Positions 9,588 through 17,792 of a stretch of DNA of 64,000 nt are shown here, in pieces. The translations under genes were made by a program, and so were the position numbers. The notes under the pieces were generated by a model. That model ran no database searches. It saw only the letters and a list, made by a program, of their open reading frames with translations, and was not told the DNA's origin. The first letter of the stretch is position 1. Every line of letters begins with the position of its first letter. The stretch spans positions 1 through 64,000 of the forward strand of contig NZ_JAJSSH010000008.1 in the NCBI RefSeq assembly GCF_021403115.1. Direction: 5' to 3'. The stretch comes from Sphingobium sufflavum. GTDB lineage: Bacteria > Pseudomonadota > Alphaproteobacteria > Sphingomonadales > Sphingomonadaceae.

Positions 9588-10016
9588 GAACAATTTCCCC
9601 AGTATTTATGAATTCCGGCCCGAGCGGGCCGGCATCGTCCGATAGACGCTGGACCGCTTGTTCCGTCAAGTTTTGTTGTGGTGCAACCCATCTAGGTGGC
9701 CGGTGCAACCCCGCCAGATACGCCCGCAGTATTTTGAAGGCCGACGTACACAAATGGTAAAGGGCCGACCGGCCGCTATCGATCCCGTTGTATGGTGTCA
9801 GGGCGTAATACCGGATGGCCAGCTATCCGTGCCTACCCGCCAGTAACCGGATAGACCGAAATCGGCCAGAATTCGACGCCTGATCTGATTTAGCGGCCTC
9901 TGTCCCCATCGCCATGCACCATCGATGGAAAACCGTCCCCGGTGCGGCTCCTGTGATCGAGATAGTGGAGGGGAAAAGGAACCCTCGTCTCGGTCGATCC
10001 AACAGGAGTATCGACC
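9588..10016. other. Divergent intergenic region between hsdM and the exonuclease gene
   Basis: This 429-base stretch separates the minus-strand hsd operon from the plus-strand exonuclease operon and must hold promoters for both. It contains a 10-base direct repeat (9680 and 9702) and some short imperfect palindromes around 9812-9858. No RNA gene or convincing small ORF was seen. Confidence 0.5.
9680..9711. promoter_or_regulatory. Direct repeat, possible operator
   Basis: GGTGCAACCC occurs at 9680-9689 and again at 9702-9711, a centre-to-centre spacing of 22 bases, about two helical turns. It lies about 95-125 bases upstream of hsdM. The arrangement would suit a dimeric or cooperative DNA-binding protein. 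No regulator is identified. Confidence 0.35.
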
Positions 10017-10904
10017 ATGAACAGACTGAACGCTTCCGACGGTGACGACATCACCGCGTCTTCCACGCATGACGACTGGGATATCCGTGTCGTGCGGCGT
10101 GTGGGCCGACTTGAAGATATCTCCCTCACACGCAATCCGCAGGCGCCGCTCCGCAAGGTCGGCGTTGTAGATGTAGAAACCACCGGCGTTGATCCGCTCC
10201 ACGACCAGATCATCGACATTGCCTATGTCGTGCTGGAAGTGGACGTTTACGGCGAGATCGTCAGCATCGTGCGTTCTGGGCAAGGGCTGTCGGATCCCGG
10301 CATGCCAATTCCCGCTGAGATCACTCGGCTGACCGGCATCACGGACGCTGACGTGGCCGGGAAGTCCCTCGACTTGGATCTTCTTCAGCGCGCGCTGGGC
10401 GAAGCAGACGTCCTCGTAGCGCACAACTGCCGCTTCGACGCGGCCTTTCTCCGTCAGTTGCTGCCAGCCACGGCGAACGCTGCATGGGTGTGCAGTTGCC
10501 GAGATATCGACTGGCGAGCCAAGGCCGGGCTGGATGGCAGGGCTCTTGGGCATCTGCTGATGAACATCGGCTTCTTCAACGATGGTCATCGGGCGATGGC
10601 GGATGTTTTGAGCCTCGTCCACCTGCTCGCCTATCGCCTGCCAGACGACCGCACGGCCATCGGGGCGTTGCTCGATGCTGCGGAGCGGACGACGATCAGC
10701 GTCGAGGCCACGGGTGCGCCGTTCTCCATGCGGCACCTGCTGAAAGGTCGGGGATATCGCTGGGATCCGTCCGCCAGGGTGTGGTGGATCGAGGTGTCCG
10801 CAGAGAATTGCGAGGCGGAAACACTGTGGCTGAACCGCGAGGTCATGCCCCATGGGCCAGCGCCGCGCACCGCCGCCGTCACATGGCGCGAGCGGCATCG
10901 CTGA
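10017..10904 (+). CDS. DEDDh 3'-5' exonuclease, DNA polymerase III epsilon-like
   Basis: A 295-residue protein. An RNase H-like exonuclease fold spans about 45-205 with the DEDDh residues visible: D52 and E54 in VVDVETTG, D140 in AHNCRFD, and H190 with D195 in GHRAMAD. A C-terminal segment (230-275) with KGRGYRWDPSARVWWIEV resembles the tail of plasmid-borne epsilon-like proteins. The start has a good AGGAG site 7 bases upstream. It is too divergent to be the replicative DnaQ and sits in the mobile element, so it may help process or proofread element DNA, or act in defence or counter-defence. The exonuclease activity is well supported; the role is inferred. Confidence 0.85.
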   Translation: MNRLNASDGDDITASSTHDDWDIRVVRRVGRLEDISLTRNPQAPLRKVGVVDVETTGVDPLHDQIIDIAYVVLEVDVYGEIVSIVRSGQGLSDPGMPIPAEITRLTGITDADVAGKSLDLDLLQRALGEADVLVAHNCRFDAAFLRQLLPATANAAWVCSCRDIDWRAKAGLDGRALGHLLMNIGFFNDGHRAMADVLSLVHLLAYRLPDDRTAIGALLDAAERTTISVEATGAPFSMRHLLKGRGYRWDPSARVWWIEVSAENCEAETLWLNREVMPHGPAPRTAAVTWRERHR

Positions 10905-11024
10905 AGTGCAACGGCGTGCCGCTCCGCGCCGCACGCCCTTCGATCTCAGGCAGATGAAATGAGCCCCACAGATGAGTGGAAAAATGGCTCCGGCGACCAC
11001 GCCGAACGCAAGGAAGGAAATAGC

Positions 11025-11570
11025 ATGACGCTTACCAAATTGATGATGCAGAACCACATGCTGGCGATCAGGCAGGAGATGGGCTATCCGCTCACCGCTC
11101 CGGCCTGCCACACCATCGCATGGTCGGCCGGCGGTCCCGTCGATATCCAGATCGGCATGGACCTCGGTCGACTGGCAGAGACCGCTGGTCGCGATATGGT
11201 CTATGGCGCCTGGGCATCCGTCGCGCAGGAATTGCCGACCGACTACGTCCTGGCCCTGCGCGGACCGATGGTTGTCGATATCATCCGAAACTGCACCTTC
11301 TACGCCGCCGATGATACGACGCCGATAGTGGTTCTGTCCGAATACCAAGACGAGCATTTCGTCCTCAACGAGCGGCTGTATCTGGAGCGTCGGCGCGGAA
11401 TGCCCGGTCGGCGGCTGGCGTTAGGGAGGCGCCGGGCAATGGAGCGGATCCGAGTGGTGGCCGCCGGGCTCGACGACGTTATGCTGGAGGGCAACGCCAT
11501 CGTGCAGCGCGGCGGTCGCTGGACACCGCCGGCCCCCACGCCCGTGGAAACCGTCATCAGGTTCGCCTGA
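11025..11570 (+). CDS. Hypothetical protein
   Basis: 181 residues, family not recognised. The start at 11025 follows AGGAAGGAAA and is preferred over an in-frame ATG at 10959 with no such site. The protein is mixed alpha/beta with no membrane segment or signal peptide. It contains YVLALRGPMVVDIIRNCTFYA and an Arg-rich stretch (ERRRGMPGRRLALGRRRAM) that could bind nucleic acid. It lies between two exonuclease homologues on the same strand, so they probably form one operon. Confidence 0.7.
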   Translation: MTLTKLMMQNHMLAIRQEMGYPLTAPACHTIAWSAGGPVDIQIGMDLGRLAETAGRDMVYGAWASVAQELPTDYVLALRGPMVVDIIRNCTFYAADDTTPIVVLSEYQDEHFVLNERLYLERRRGMPGRRLALGRRRAMERIRVVAAGLDDVMLEGNAIVQRGGRWTPPAPTPVETVIRFA

Positions 11571-11608
11571 TCTCGCCGCAGCCGAGACACCAAATTCAAG
11601 GACACACC

Positions 11609-12484
11609 ATGAAATACACCAACACGCCTATCGACCAGAAGCCCCGCAAATACATCGTTCTCGACCTCGAGAGCGCCGTGCTTGATGACGTCGGCCACCG
11701 CCGTTATCAGGTGATGGAGCGCTGGAGACCGCAACGGGGCCAGCCCTCCCGGCGCAACTACAAGCGCAGCGAGGATCCGTTGCAGACGCCCCGCTGGCCC
11801 TTCCAGAGCATCGTGACTATCTCCGCCATGGTGATGATCGAGCACCCGGACGGCGGCATCGGCATGACGAGCTTCGAGACCTGGAGCGCCGCTGTTTTTG
11901 ACGAATTGGGCATGATGCAGGGACTGCTCGACCTTCTGTGCCAAAACCCGGGCGCGGAAATAATTTCGTGGGGCGGCGCCATGCATGATTTATGCATGAT
12001 CCGAATGGCCGTCATGCGATTGGGCCTGACGCTGCCGACCGCATGGCGCTGGTTGGCATTCGGCTACAGCAGGGACGCGCGCCATCTCGACCTTCAGCAG
12101 GTCGTGACGGGCGGCTTCAAGATGAAGCCGATCCATCAGGCCGAGGTGCTCGCCGCGCTGAACCTGCCCGGAAAAATCACCGCCGCGCCTTTCGCCATCG
12201 CTCGGCTGATCTATGCCAGGAACTGGAAAGCGGTGCGGGAGGCGTGCGAATGCGATGTAATTTCGACCGCGCTCATGTTCGCCCACTGGCGCCAGATGCA
12301 CGATGGCCGAACGGAGATCGGGGTCGTAGTCGACCGCATCCTTCGTGACGTGATCGAGCGGCATCCCGCCGCTGGCTATGTCCCTGCGCTCCGCCACCAT
12401 CGGCAATCACTGTTCGAGGAGCAGCAGGCGCAAGCCGCCAGTCGTATCCCGGCCCTAGCGCCGTGGCTGGGCGAAGCAGCGTAA
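11609..12484 (+). CDS. Predicted 3'-5' exonuclease, PolB-exonuclease-like (DEDDy type)
   Basis: 291 residues. The N-terminal strand YIVLDLES supplies D19 and E21. ISWGGAMHDLCMI (about 119-131) fits the second DEDD motif with D127. CECDVISTALMF (213-224) matches the third motif of PolB-like exonuclease 2 families, in which a YxxxD or equivalent precedes a DV-x-T pattern. The canonical tyrosine of the last motif is not obvious, so the catalytic set may be altered. An AAGGA site precedes the start. It is the third gene of the exonuclease operon in the island. The family assignment comes from motif order and needs a profile search. Confidence 0.65.
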   Translation: MKYTNTPIDQKPRKYIVLDLESAVLDDVGHRRYQVMERWRPQRGQPSRRNYKRSEDPLQTPRWPFQSIVTISAMVMIEHPDGGIGMTSFETWSAAVFDELGMMQGLLDLLCQNPGAEIISWGGAMHDLCMIRMAVMRLGLTLPTAWRWLAFGYSRDARHLDLQQVVTGGFKMKPIHQAEVLAALNLPGKITAAPFAIARLIYARNWKAVREACECDVISTALMFAHWRQMHDGRTEIGVVVDRILRDVIERHPAAGYVPALRHHRQSLFEEQQAQAASRIPALAPWLGEAA

Positions 12485-12651
12485 CATCCGGGCGGGGTGA
12501 CGAATCTCACCCCGCCCACCAAACCCTGGTTGTGATGGGGGCGCCGAATGTCGGGTGCCGATTGCAATGCATGCCGTCGAGATTGAGGAAGCCGTATCGG
12601 AGCTGGTCATCCAGCCGTTCGACGCCGAGGACACCACGCTCACGCTCACGC

Positions 12652-13638
12652 TCAGTCACGCGGCTGCGCGACCACATATTCGTTCAGCGTCCAAGGTGAA
12701 GGGAATGTCACGCGATCGAGCTTTTTGATCTGGTGCGCGAAACCGTGCTGGACGCCGAAGAGAAATGTCCAGGCCCGCTCACGCATGATGGCAACGCCGG
12801 AGCCGACGTCATCAACGATGTTTTCCGCTATCCACTTCGCACAGATATCCCAACAGGCTCTTGCGCGCGCGCGTGCATCAGGAGCCGCCTCGAACCGACC
12901 GATCAGGTGCGGGTCGCCGAATGCGGCCAGATCGGTATCGGGGGGAAGTCCGCACTGTCGCAATGCATTTACGTCCACCGCGCCTGACGTTATGGGTCGT
13001 CGATCGAACCGGTAATGCTCGGCCGCCGCCTCTAAGACCGAACCCCATCGATTGTCGGCGCTCCAGGCCAGCGCGACGTCCGCCTTCCGACGCATAGGGC
13101 GAGGCCTCGGGGCACGGGGCGCAGGTGCACCGTCCAGCGCTTCCTTGATGCGGGTTACGTGGGCGGGGTTGAATTCGCGCGCCAGCCTGTCGGTCACGCC
13201 AGCCGCGCGCAGCTTCCTGACCAGATCGCGTTCGTAGCGGTCTGCCGGATTGCCCTCCAGCATAGCGCGACGCAGCCGGATCTCGGCATCCGCTAAATCC
13301 GCAGTGGCGCTGTCGAGTTCCGCGCTCACTGTCGCAGCCAGCTTCGCCAGCGCGTGTCGATCCTGCGCGATCCGCTCAACCTCAGCTGCGGCATGTAACT
13401 GGCGCTCCTCGACCGAGGCGCAAGCCGCCAAAGCCTCGCGGCTTCGACCGCCTGCGGCCTTCACGCTATCGATGGCGTTGGCCAACGCTGTGTCCACATG
13501 ATCGGCATCGAAGTTCCCGGCCAAGGTGTCGATCAACATCGTCACGGCGGGGAAGCGAGCCACAAGCTCACCCTGCGCCTGAAGCGTCCGCCAAGCCGAG
13601 AGGCAGCGGGGCGGTCGACCGTCCTTCTTCTTTGTCAT
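12652..13638 (-). CDS. Hypothetical coiled-coil protein of the mobile element
   Basis: 328 residues, not recognised. The start follows GGAGGTGGGTG and is preferred to upstream in-frame starts. The N terminus is basic (TKKKDGRPPR), followed by a long Ala/Glu/Arg-rich helical region (about 50-140) likely to be coiled coil. A proline/arginine linker (APRAPRPRPMRRK) leads to a compact C-terminal domain containing ARACWDICAKWIAENIV. The layout recalls KfrA-like plasmid DNA-binding proteins, but I cannot confirm that. It is transcribed divergently from the small protein and ParA-like genes, with 144 bases between them, so it could regulate that operon. Confidence 0.7.
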   Translation of the reverse strand: MTKKKDGRPPRCLSAWRTLQAQGELVARFPAVTMLIDTLAGNFDADHVDTALANAIDSVKAAGGRSREALAACASVEERQLHAAAEVERIAQDRHALAKLAATVSAELDSATADLADAEIRLRRAMLEGNPADRYERDLVRKLRAAGVTDRLAREFNPAHVTRIKEALDGAPAPRAPRPRPMRRKADVALAWSADNRWGSVLEAAAEHYRFDRRPITSGAVDVNALRQCGLPPDTDLAAFGDPHLIGRFEAAPDARARARACWDICAKWIAENIVDDVGSGVAIMRERAWTFLFGVQHGFAHQIKKLDRVTFPSPWTLNEYVVAQPRD

Positions 13639-13782
13639 CACCCACCTCCATGCTGCGCGAAAGTCATAGAATAATAGAATTACGACTAACGCGCAACGGT
13701 GGGGCATCTGTCCCAGAACTGCTGCTGCTGCACTGTCGCAGCATTCGCGCCGCAACGTAGCGGCGCCAGCAGGAGAATGACG

Positions 13783-14124
13783 ATGAGTTTTATCGACGAT
13801 GTCGCGGATGAGCGGGAGCGCAACAGCCCCGTCCGAGCGGCGGTCAAAGCCAACGCGGCTAACATAATGGCTGCGAGGGATGCCGGCCAGCCGCTAAACG
13901 CCATCTATCGCACGTTGCGCCGCGCTGGGCATCCGGTTGGCAAGGGCTACAGCAGCTTCCGCGCGGCAGTCCGCTATCTCGATCGGCACGGTTGGCCGAA
14001 TGCCGGCACTCCCTTCGGGCTGGTCGCTGCGTCGCCGATGCTGCCCAGCGTCGCTGACGTCAACAATCAAGCACAGGGGGCGCGGTGCCGCTTTGTCGAC
14101 GACCGCAATCCCAGCGATTTCTGA
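13783..14124 (+). CDS. Small hypothetical protein, possible mobilization accessory or DNA-binding protein
   Basis: 113 residues. The ATG at 13783 lies 7 bases after AGGAG; an ATG two codons earlier is too close to that site. The sequence has NAANIMAARDAGQPLNAIYRTLRRAGHPVGKGYSSFRAAVRYLDRHGW, a helical pattern resembling a helix-turn-helix in small plasmid proteins (the TraK or MobC-accessory kind). It sits 10 bases before the ParA-like gene and is clearly in its operon. The function is inferred only from shape and position. Confidence 0.7.
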   Translation: MSFIDDVADERERNSPVRAAVKANAANIMAARDAGQPLNAIYRTLRRAGHPVGKGYSSFRAAVRYLDRHGWPNAGTPFGLVAASPMLPSVADVNNQAQGARCRFVDDRNPSDF

Positions 14125-14134
14125 GGAGGCTGCC

Positions 14135-15004
14135 ATGAACAATCTCATCAGGCTCCTCTTCATCGTCATCGTCAGCAACGCGGGCGGGGAAGGCAAGACG
14201 CTGTTAGCGCAGATGATCCAGGCACTGCTGCAGCTTGCCGGGGAATCCGTCATTATGCTCGACGGCGACGCTGGCAACCAAGCCGCGAAGGTCGCCGACG
14301 ATAATGCCAAGGTCGTCGGCTGGGGTGTTGACGCGATCAAGGCGCGCGACATCCTCGCGGCGACCAGCCACGCGCATGTCATCCTCGATCTGGGCGCGAA
14401 CAGTCTCGCGTCCCAGCGCGAGATCGTGGACCGGCTTCCGGCCATGCGCACCGTCTATGCAGAGGCGGGCTATCGCACAGTCGCGTGCTTACCGGTGTCA
14501 ACCAACAAGCTCGGCGCAGTCGAGGCGATTAAGGCGCTTGCGCCGAAGATCGAGGGGTTCGAGAAGCTCTTCGTCAAGGTCAACCGTGACGGCTCGCGCG
14601 CATTCAGTGGCACGCTGGAAGGCACCGACGTTGTCGAGGTCGGACAACTTCGTCCCGGCTTCCAGGCCTATATCCGCCAGCCTGGACAGACGATGGCGAC
14701 GGCCGTGACGCATCCGCCGGCGGGGTTTGGCCTTGCAGCCGTTCAGGTCGCGGAGTGGATACGCAGGTTCGCGGTCCAGCCGCCCGTGCTCGATCTTCTC
14801 GGTCCGGTCCCAGCCATTCTGAACCGACACGAACGCCCGGTCGAGATGCCCGGCTTCTCGGTCAACGTGATCCAACAGACGAGCGACGCGGCGCTCGCCG
14901 AAAATCTCCGGTGCACGCGGATCATGACTGCGGTCAGAAATGCCGGCTTCACGCCGCTGGGATTGCGCAAGGTCGCCACCCTGCTCGAGAGCGGCAACCT
15001 GTGA
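14135..15004 (+). CDS. ParA/MinD-like P-loop ATPase
   Basis: 289 residues. The N terminus has a strand then NAGGEGKTLLAQ, a Walker A lacking the deviant first lysine of classic ParA (KGGxGKT). VIMLDGDAG and HVILDLGAN follow as the switch strands. AGGAGG precedes the start by 5 bases. Such ATPases next to relaxase genes are often involved in partition or in moving DNA to the transfer channel. No ParB-like gene is adjacent. The place between a small DNA-binding-like protein and the relaxase suggests a mobilization role. Confidence 0.75.
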   Translation: MNNLIRLLFIVIVSNAGGEGKTLLAQMIQALLQLAGESVIMLDGDAGNQAAKVADDNAKVVGWGVDAIKARDILAATSHAHVILDLGANSLASQREIVDRLPAMRTVYAEAGYRTVACLPVSTNKLGAVEAIKALAPKIEGFEKLFVKVNRDGSRAFSGTLEGTDVVEVGQLRPGFQAYIRQPGQTMATAVTHPPAGFGLAAVQVAEWIRRFAVQPPVLDLLGPVPAILNRHERPVEMPGFSVNVIQQTSDAALAENLRCTRIMTAVRNAGFTPLGLRKVATLLESGNL

Positions 15005-15374
15005 TTGCCTTGCCGGTAGCTTCATTTCTGCCGGGGATGGAAAACGCCGACCCGCTCAATCTCTCGGCAATGCTGCTGCATTGCTACAGAGGACGAAGCG
15101 GGTTGGCGGGCAATCACTGCCAGCGCAGTGACAGGGCATTGGCCCGGCAATGTTTTCAGGCGCACTACCGCAGTTTGGGCAGGAGCCCAAACTGCTGTGC
15201 GATCGGCTGGCGGGTGCAGCCGATGAAGAACGCGGGCATGCCACAAGCAGCCGAGCATCCACCTGCGTAAGTCATGATCCATGTTCATTTCTGACTTATG
15301 CTCCGGACTGTCTGATCACGTGCGACGATCCCAAAAACTGCCGTGATCGGATTGGCTTACCAAAGAGGTATCAT
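15005..15374. other. Inverted-repeat-rich region upstream of the relaxase, candidate oriT
   Basis: 370 bases without a convincing gene lie between the ParA-like ATPase and the relaxase. They contain at least three inverted repeats: GCAATGC/GCATTGC at 15067-15084, a CATTG/CAATG pair around 15137-15152, and a perfect 11-bp hairpin at 15170-15195. Relaxases usually act at a nearby origin of transfer with such structure, so this is the natural place for oriT. No nic consensus could be identified by eye. Confidence 0.4.
15170..15195. repeat. Perfect 11-bp inverted repeat
   Basis: GCAGTTTGGGC (15170-15180), a 4-base AGGA loop, then GCCCAAACTGC (15185-15195). No T run follows on either strand, so it is not a typical intrinsic terminator. 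Its place upstream of a relaxase gene fits an oriT arm. Confidence 0.7.
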
Positions 15375-17780
15375 ATGAAGCAGGACGGCTTTGACCGCGC
15401 CGTCGCGCGCGCGGAGCGTGCTTTTTCGAAGCTAGTGCGTATTCGCGACGGGATTGAGGATGTCGATCCCGAGGATACGCTGGGCGTCAAGCGATGGCGC
15501 CGCCGCCGCGCCAGCCTTATCCAGCGGGCGGAGGGGCAGCAACAGGATCGCGCCGTTCAGTTTAACCGGCCGGTCACGCGATCCTATCGGCTGACCAATA
15601 CGGCCGGGGCTACCTCTTTCCACATTCAGCACCGCGCGATCAGCAAGGTCACGCACGAGATGAACGAGAGCGGCCTGCGCAACCGCCCTGGCGCTGCTCG
15701 TGCGCATGCCCGGTACGTTGAACGGGAGGTGGCGGTCGCGTCGATCGAACCTGCGGTCGGCATGGACATAGCGGCCGCCGTCCTGATGCCAGCTATCGGC
15801 ATCGATCAGCATCACGCCACCGGCATCACGACCACATCGTCACGCATCACCAACCTGGAGAAAGACCATGAATACGACTGGCACCGATACCTCGGGTTCG
15901 ATCCGTGGATTGCCCGAGGACTGGTGGACGACCTCGCCGGACCTCAGCCCGGTGCTCCGGGATCTGTGGTATACGGAGCCAGAGAAGATGCCGACTCCGA
16001 TGCCGGTCTGTGGCTGTTGTCCCGGCGCGATCTGGTACGTCAAGGACGGGGATCCCATGGTCACCTGCCCGGCGCTCAAGATCTATCCATGGTATCCGGG
16101 TCGGCCGTTCACCGACTGCCAGATGCGTCGTCGCTTCCTCAAAGCCATAGCCCAGGCGGAATAGCCGTGCTGGCCAGCGCGGGGGAGGCACCAGACCATG
16201 ATCGCTACATCGGTCGCACGGAGGCGGTGGCGATCCAGCCGGACGGCACGCGGGCGCTCATCACAAACATCGATCCGGACGATGAACAGCGGGCCCGGTT
16301 CTGGTCGCTGGTCGAGCAGCACGAGGCGGTCGCCAGCAACGACCAGATGTCGTTGCGGGTCAACGACCGCCCGGCGTTCTGGGCGAAAGTCTCGATCCAT
16401 CCGGACTGCCCCGCCGAACTCCGGGAGGCGCTGGGCACGAATACGCCGCACGAGCCGATCCGCTTCGACATTCCCTCCGGCAAAGCGATGCGCGCGTTCC
16501 TCGACAAGCAGCCCGGCTGGGTTAAGCCGACCACGGCCAACAAGACGTCCGGGTCGACGCCGTTCGCCGCATTTCACGACGGACGCAAGGGCCGCATCCA
16601 GTATCGTGTCGTCGGCGAACTGCCAGACGAGCTCGATGAAGGAGAGCGGTTCACGATCGTCCGCGAATTCTCGGCGATATTCGAACGGCGCAAAATGCCC
16701 TTTGTGGCGGTGATGCATGCGCCGGATCATCACAACAACGAGAAGAATTGGCATTTCCACCTGATCTATTACGATCGACCGTGTCGCCGCATCACCGAAA
16801 CCGATATCGCCAACCTCGAAAACCGCGGGTTCAAGACGGTTGGGCTCGAGCCCGGCATGTGGGACTTCACCGTCGTCACGCCGAAGCGAGGACGCACCAA
16901 TGGCAAGGCGACCCCTATAAAACAGAAGAAGGTCGACGGGATAACCGACAAGACGTGGATCAAGACCCTGCGCGAGGAACTGGCGGCGATCACCAATCAT
17001 CATCTGGCGCGCGCAGGCGTTGAGAGGCGGCTCGATCCGCGTCGCTATACCGAAATGGGCATCATTGCCGATCCGCAAGAGCATCTCGGCACCAGCCAGG
17101 CGGCGGCCGAAACCCGGGGCGAGAGGACCAAGATCGGAACCGCAAATGAACTCCGCCAGTGGAAGGCGATCATGGCGCAGGGTGATGCGCTTCACCGTCA
17201 GGCGCTGGCAGATGCCGAAGAACGGATCGAGCGCTACCGGCGCTCGCGTCGCAGGATCAAGGGGACCGAGGCGGTCGAGCAGGAGGCGAACATGCTGCGC
17301 GACAACCTGCATACGGCGGCGCAACTGGACGATATCGCCTTCCGCGTTCACCATGGAATAGAGCGGGTGCGGTCGCGAGCGGCGCATGTCCGCCAAGCCA
17401 ACCGTCAACTCGTCCAGGCGTTCGACGCCGACCCCGCAGCCGGTCGGCCATCCGAGCGCGAAGAGTCCCAGCGGCTGGTCGTGGCCGCTACAGGGTATCT
17501 CGGCCTGCTCGACGATCGCCTTACTGATGAACGCGCATTGCTGGTCGATTGCCGCCGTGATGCTGCAGCACTGCGTCAGCAAGCGCTGATGATCGAGCGG
17601 CAACGCTCCGCAGCGGTCGCGCCTCCCGGGGCTACGATTGCTGCCAAGCCGCCGATGGTCGAGTCACAGCAACCCGCGTTGCCGACGCCCCTTGATAGCT
17701 CGTCGGCTCCCGAAACGTCCGAGGCGACCAGGCGCGCTATCGCCGCCGCTATGGCGGCGGCGCGATCGGCAGGGCGTTAG
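15375..17780 (+). CDS. MobA/MobL-family relaxase (mobilization nuclease)
   Basis: 801 residues from the ATG at 15375, which follows AGAGG. The metal-binding triad is clear in HAPDHHNNEKNWHFHLIYYD, with HFH at about 460-462; this class nicks oriT and stays bound to the 5' end. An upstream half contains ARAHARYVEREVAVA, a pattern common near the start of sphingomonad MobL proteins. The C-terminal third is helical and basic. Oddly, residues about 160-265 are low in recognisable content and coincide with a protein-like ORF in another frame (15868-16164); a GTG at 16167 could be an alternative start for a 537-residue relaxase. The family call is firm; the start and the middle region are not. Confidence 0.8.
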   Translation: MKQDGFDRAVARAERAFSKLVRIRDGIEDVDPEDTLGVKRWRRRRASLIQRAEGQQQDRAVQFNRPVTRSYRLTNTAGATSFHIQHRAISKVTHEMNESGLRNRPGAARAHARYVEREVAVASIEPAVGMDIAAAVLMPAIGIDQHHATGITTTSSRITNLEKDHEYDWHRYLGFDPWIARGLVDDLAGPQPGAPGSVVYGAREDADSDAGLWLLSRRDLVRQGRGSHGHLPGAQDLSMVSGSAVHRLPDASSLPQSHSPGGIAVLASAGEAPDHDRYIGRTEAVAIQPDGTRALITNIDPDDEQRARFWSLVEQHEAVASNDQMSLRVNDRPAFWAKVSIHPDCPAELREALGTNTPHEPIRFDIPSGKAMRAFLDKQPGWVKPTTANKTSGSTPFAAFHDGRKGRIQYRVVGELPDELDEGERFTIVREFSAIFERRKMPFVAVMHAPDHHNNEKNWHFHLIYYDRPCRRITETDIANLENRGFKTVGLEPGMWDFTVVTPKRGRTNGKATPIKQKKVDGITDKTWIKTLREELAAITNHHLARAGVERRLDPRRYTEMGIIADPQEHLGTSQAAAETRGERTKIGTANELRQWKAIMAQGDALHRQALADAEERIERYRRSRRRIKGTEAVEQEANMLRDNLHTAAQLDDIAFRVHHGIERVRSRAAHVRQANRQLVQAFDADPAAGRPSEREESQRLVVAATGYLGLLDDRLTDERALLVDCRRDAAALRQQALMIERQRSAAVAPPGATIAAKPPMVESQQPALPTPLDSSSAPETSEATRRAIAAAMAAARSAGR
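15868..16164 (+). CDS. Small Cys-containing hypothetical protein, nested in the relaxase frame
   Basis: 98 residues in a different frame from the relaxase ORF. The ATG lies 7 bases after GGAGAAA, a better site than many genes here. The sequence looks like a real protein: an acidic Trp-rich start (LPEDWWTTSPDLSPVLRDLWY), a CxCC...C...C set that could bind zinc (VCGCCPG, TCPAL, DCQM), and a helical basic end. Its TAG is followed 2 bases later by a GTG in the relaxase frame, as if the two were translationally coupled. If this gene is real, either the DNA codes in two frames or the relaxase starts at 16167. Confidence 0.5.
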   Translation: MNTTGTDTSGSIRGLPEDWWTTSPDLSPVLRDLWYTEPEKMPTPMPVCGCCPGAIWYVKDGDPMVTCPALKIYPWYPGRPFTDCQMRRRFLKAIAQAE

Positions 17781-17792
17781 CGGCCCAACGTG

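Noticed and set aside
9798..11357. 519-residue minus-strand ORF
   Set aside because: Antisense to the exonuclease and hypothetical genes, which have good ribosome sites and motifs; this frame has none.
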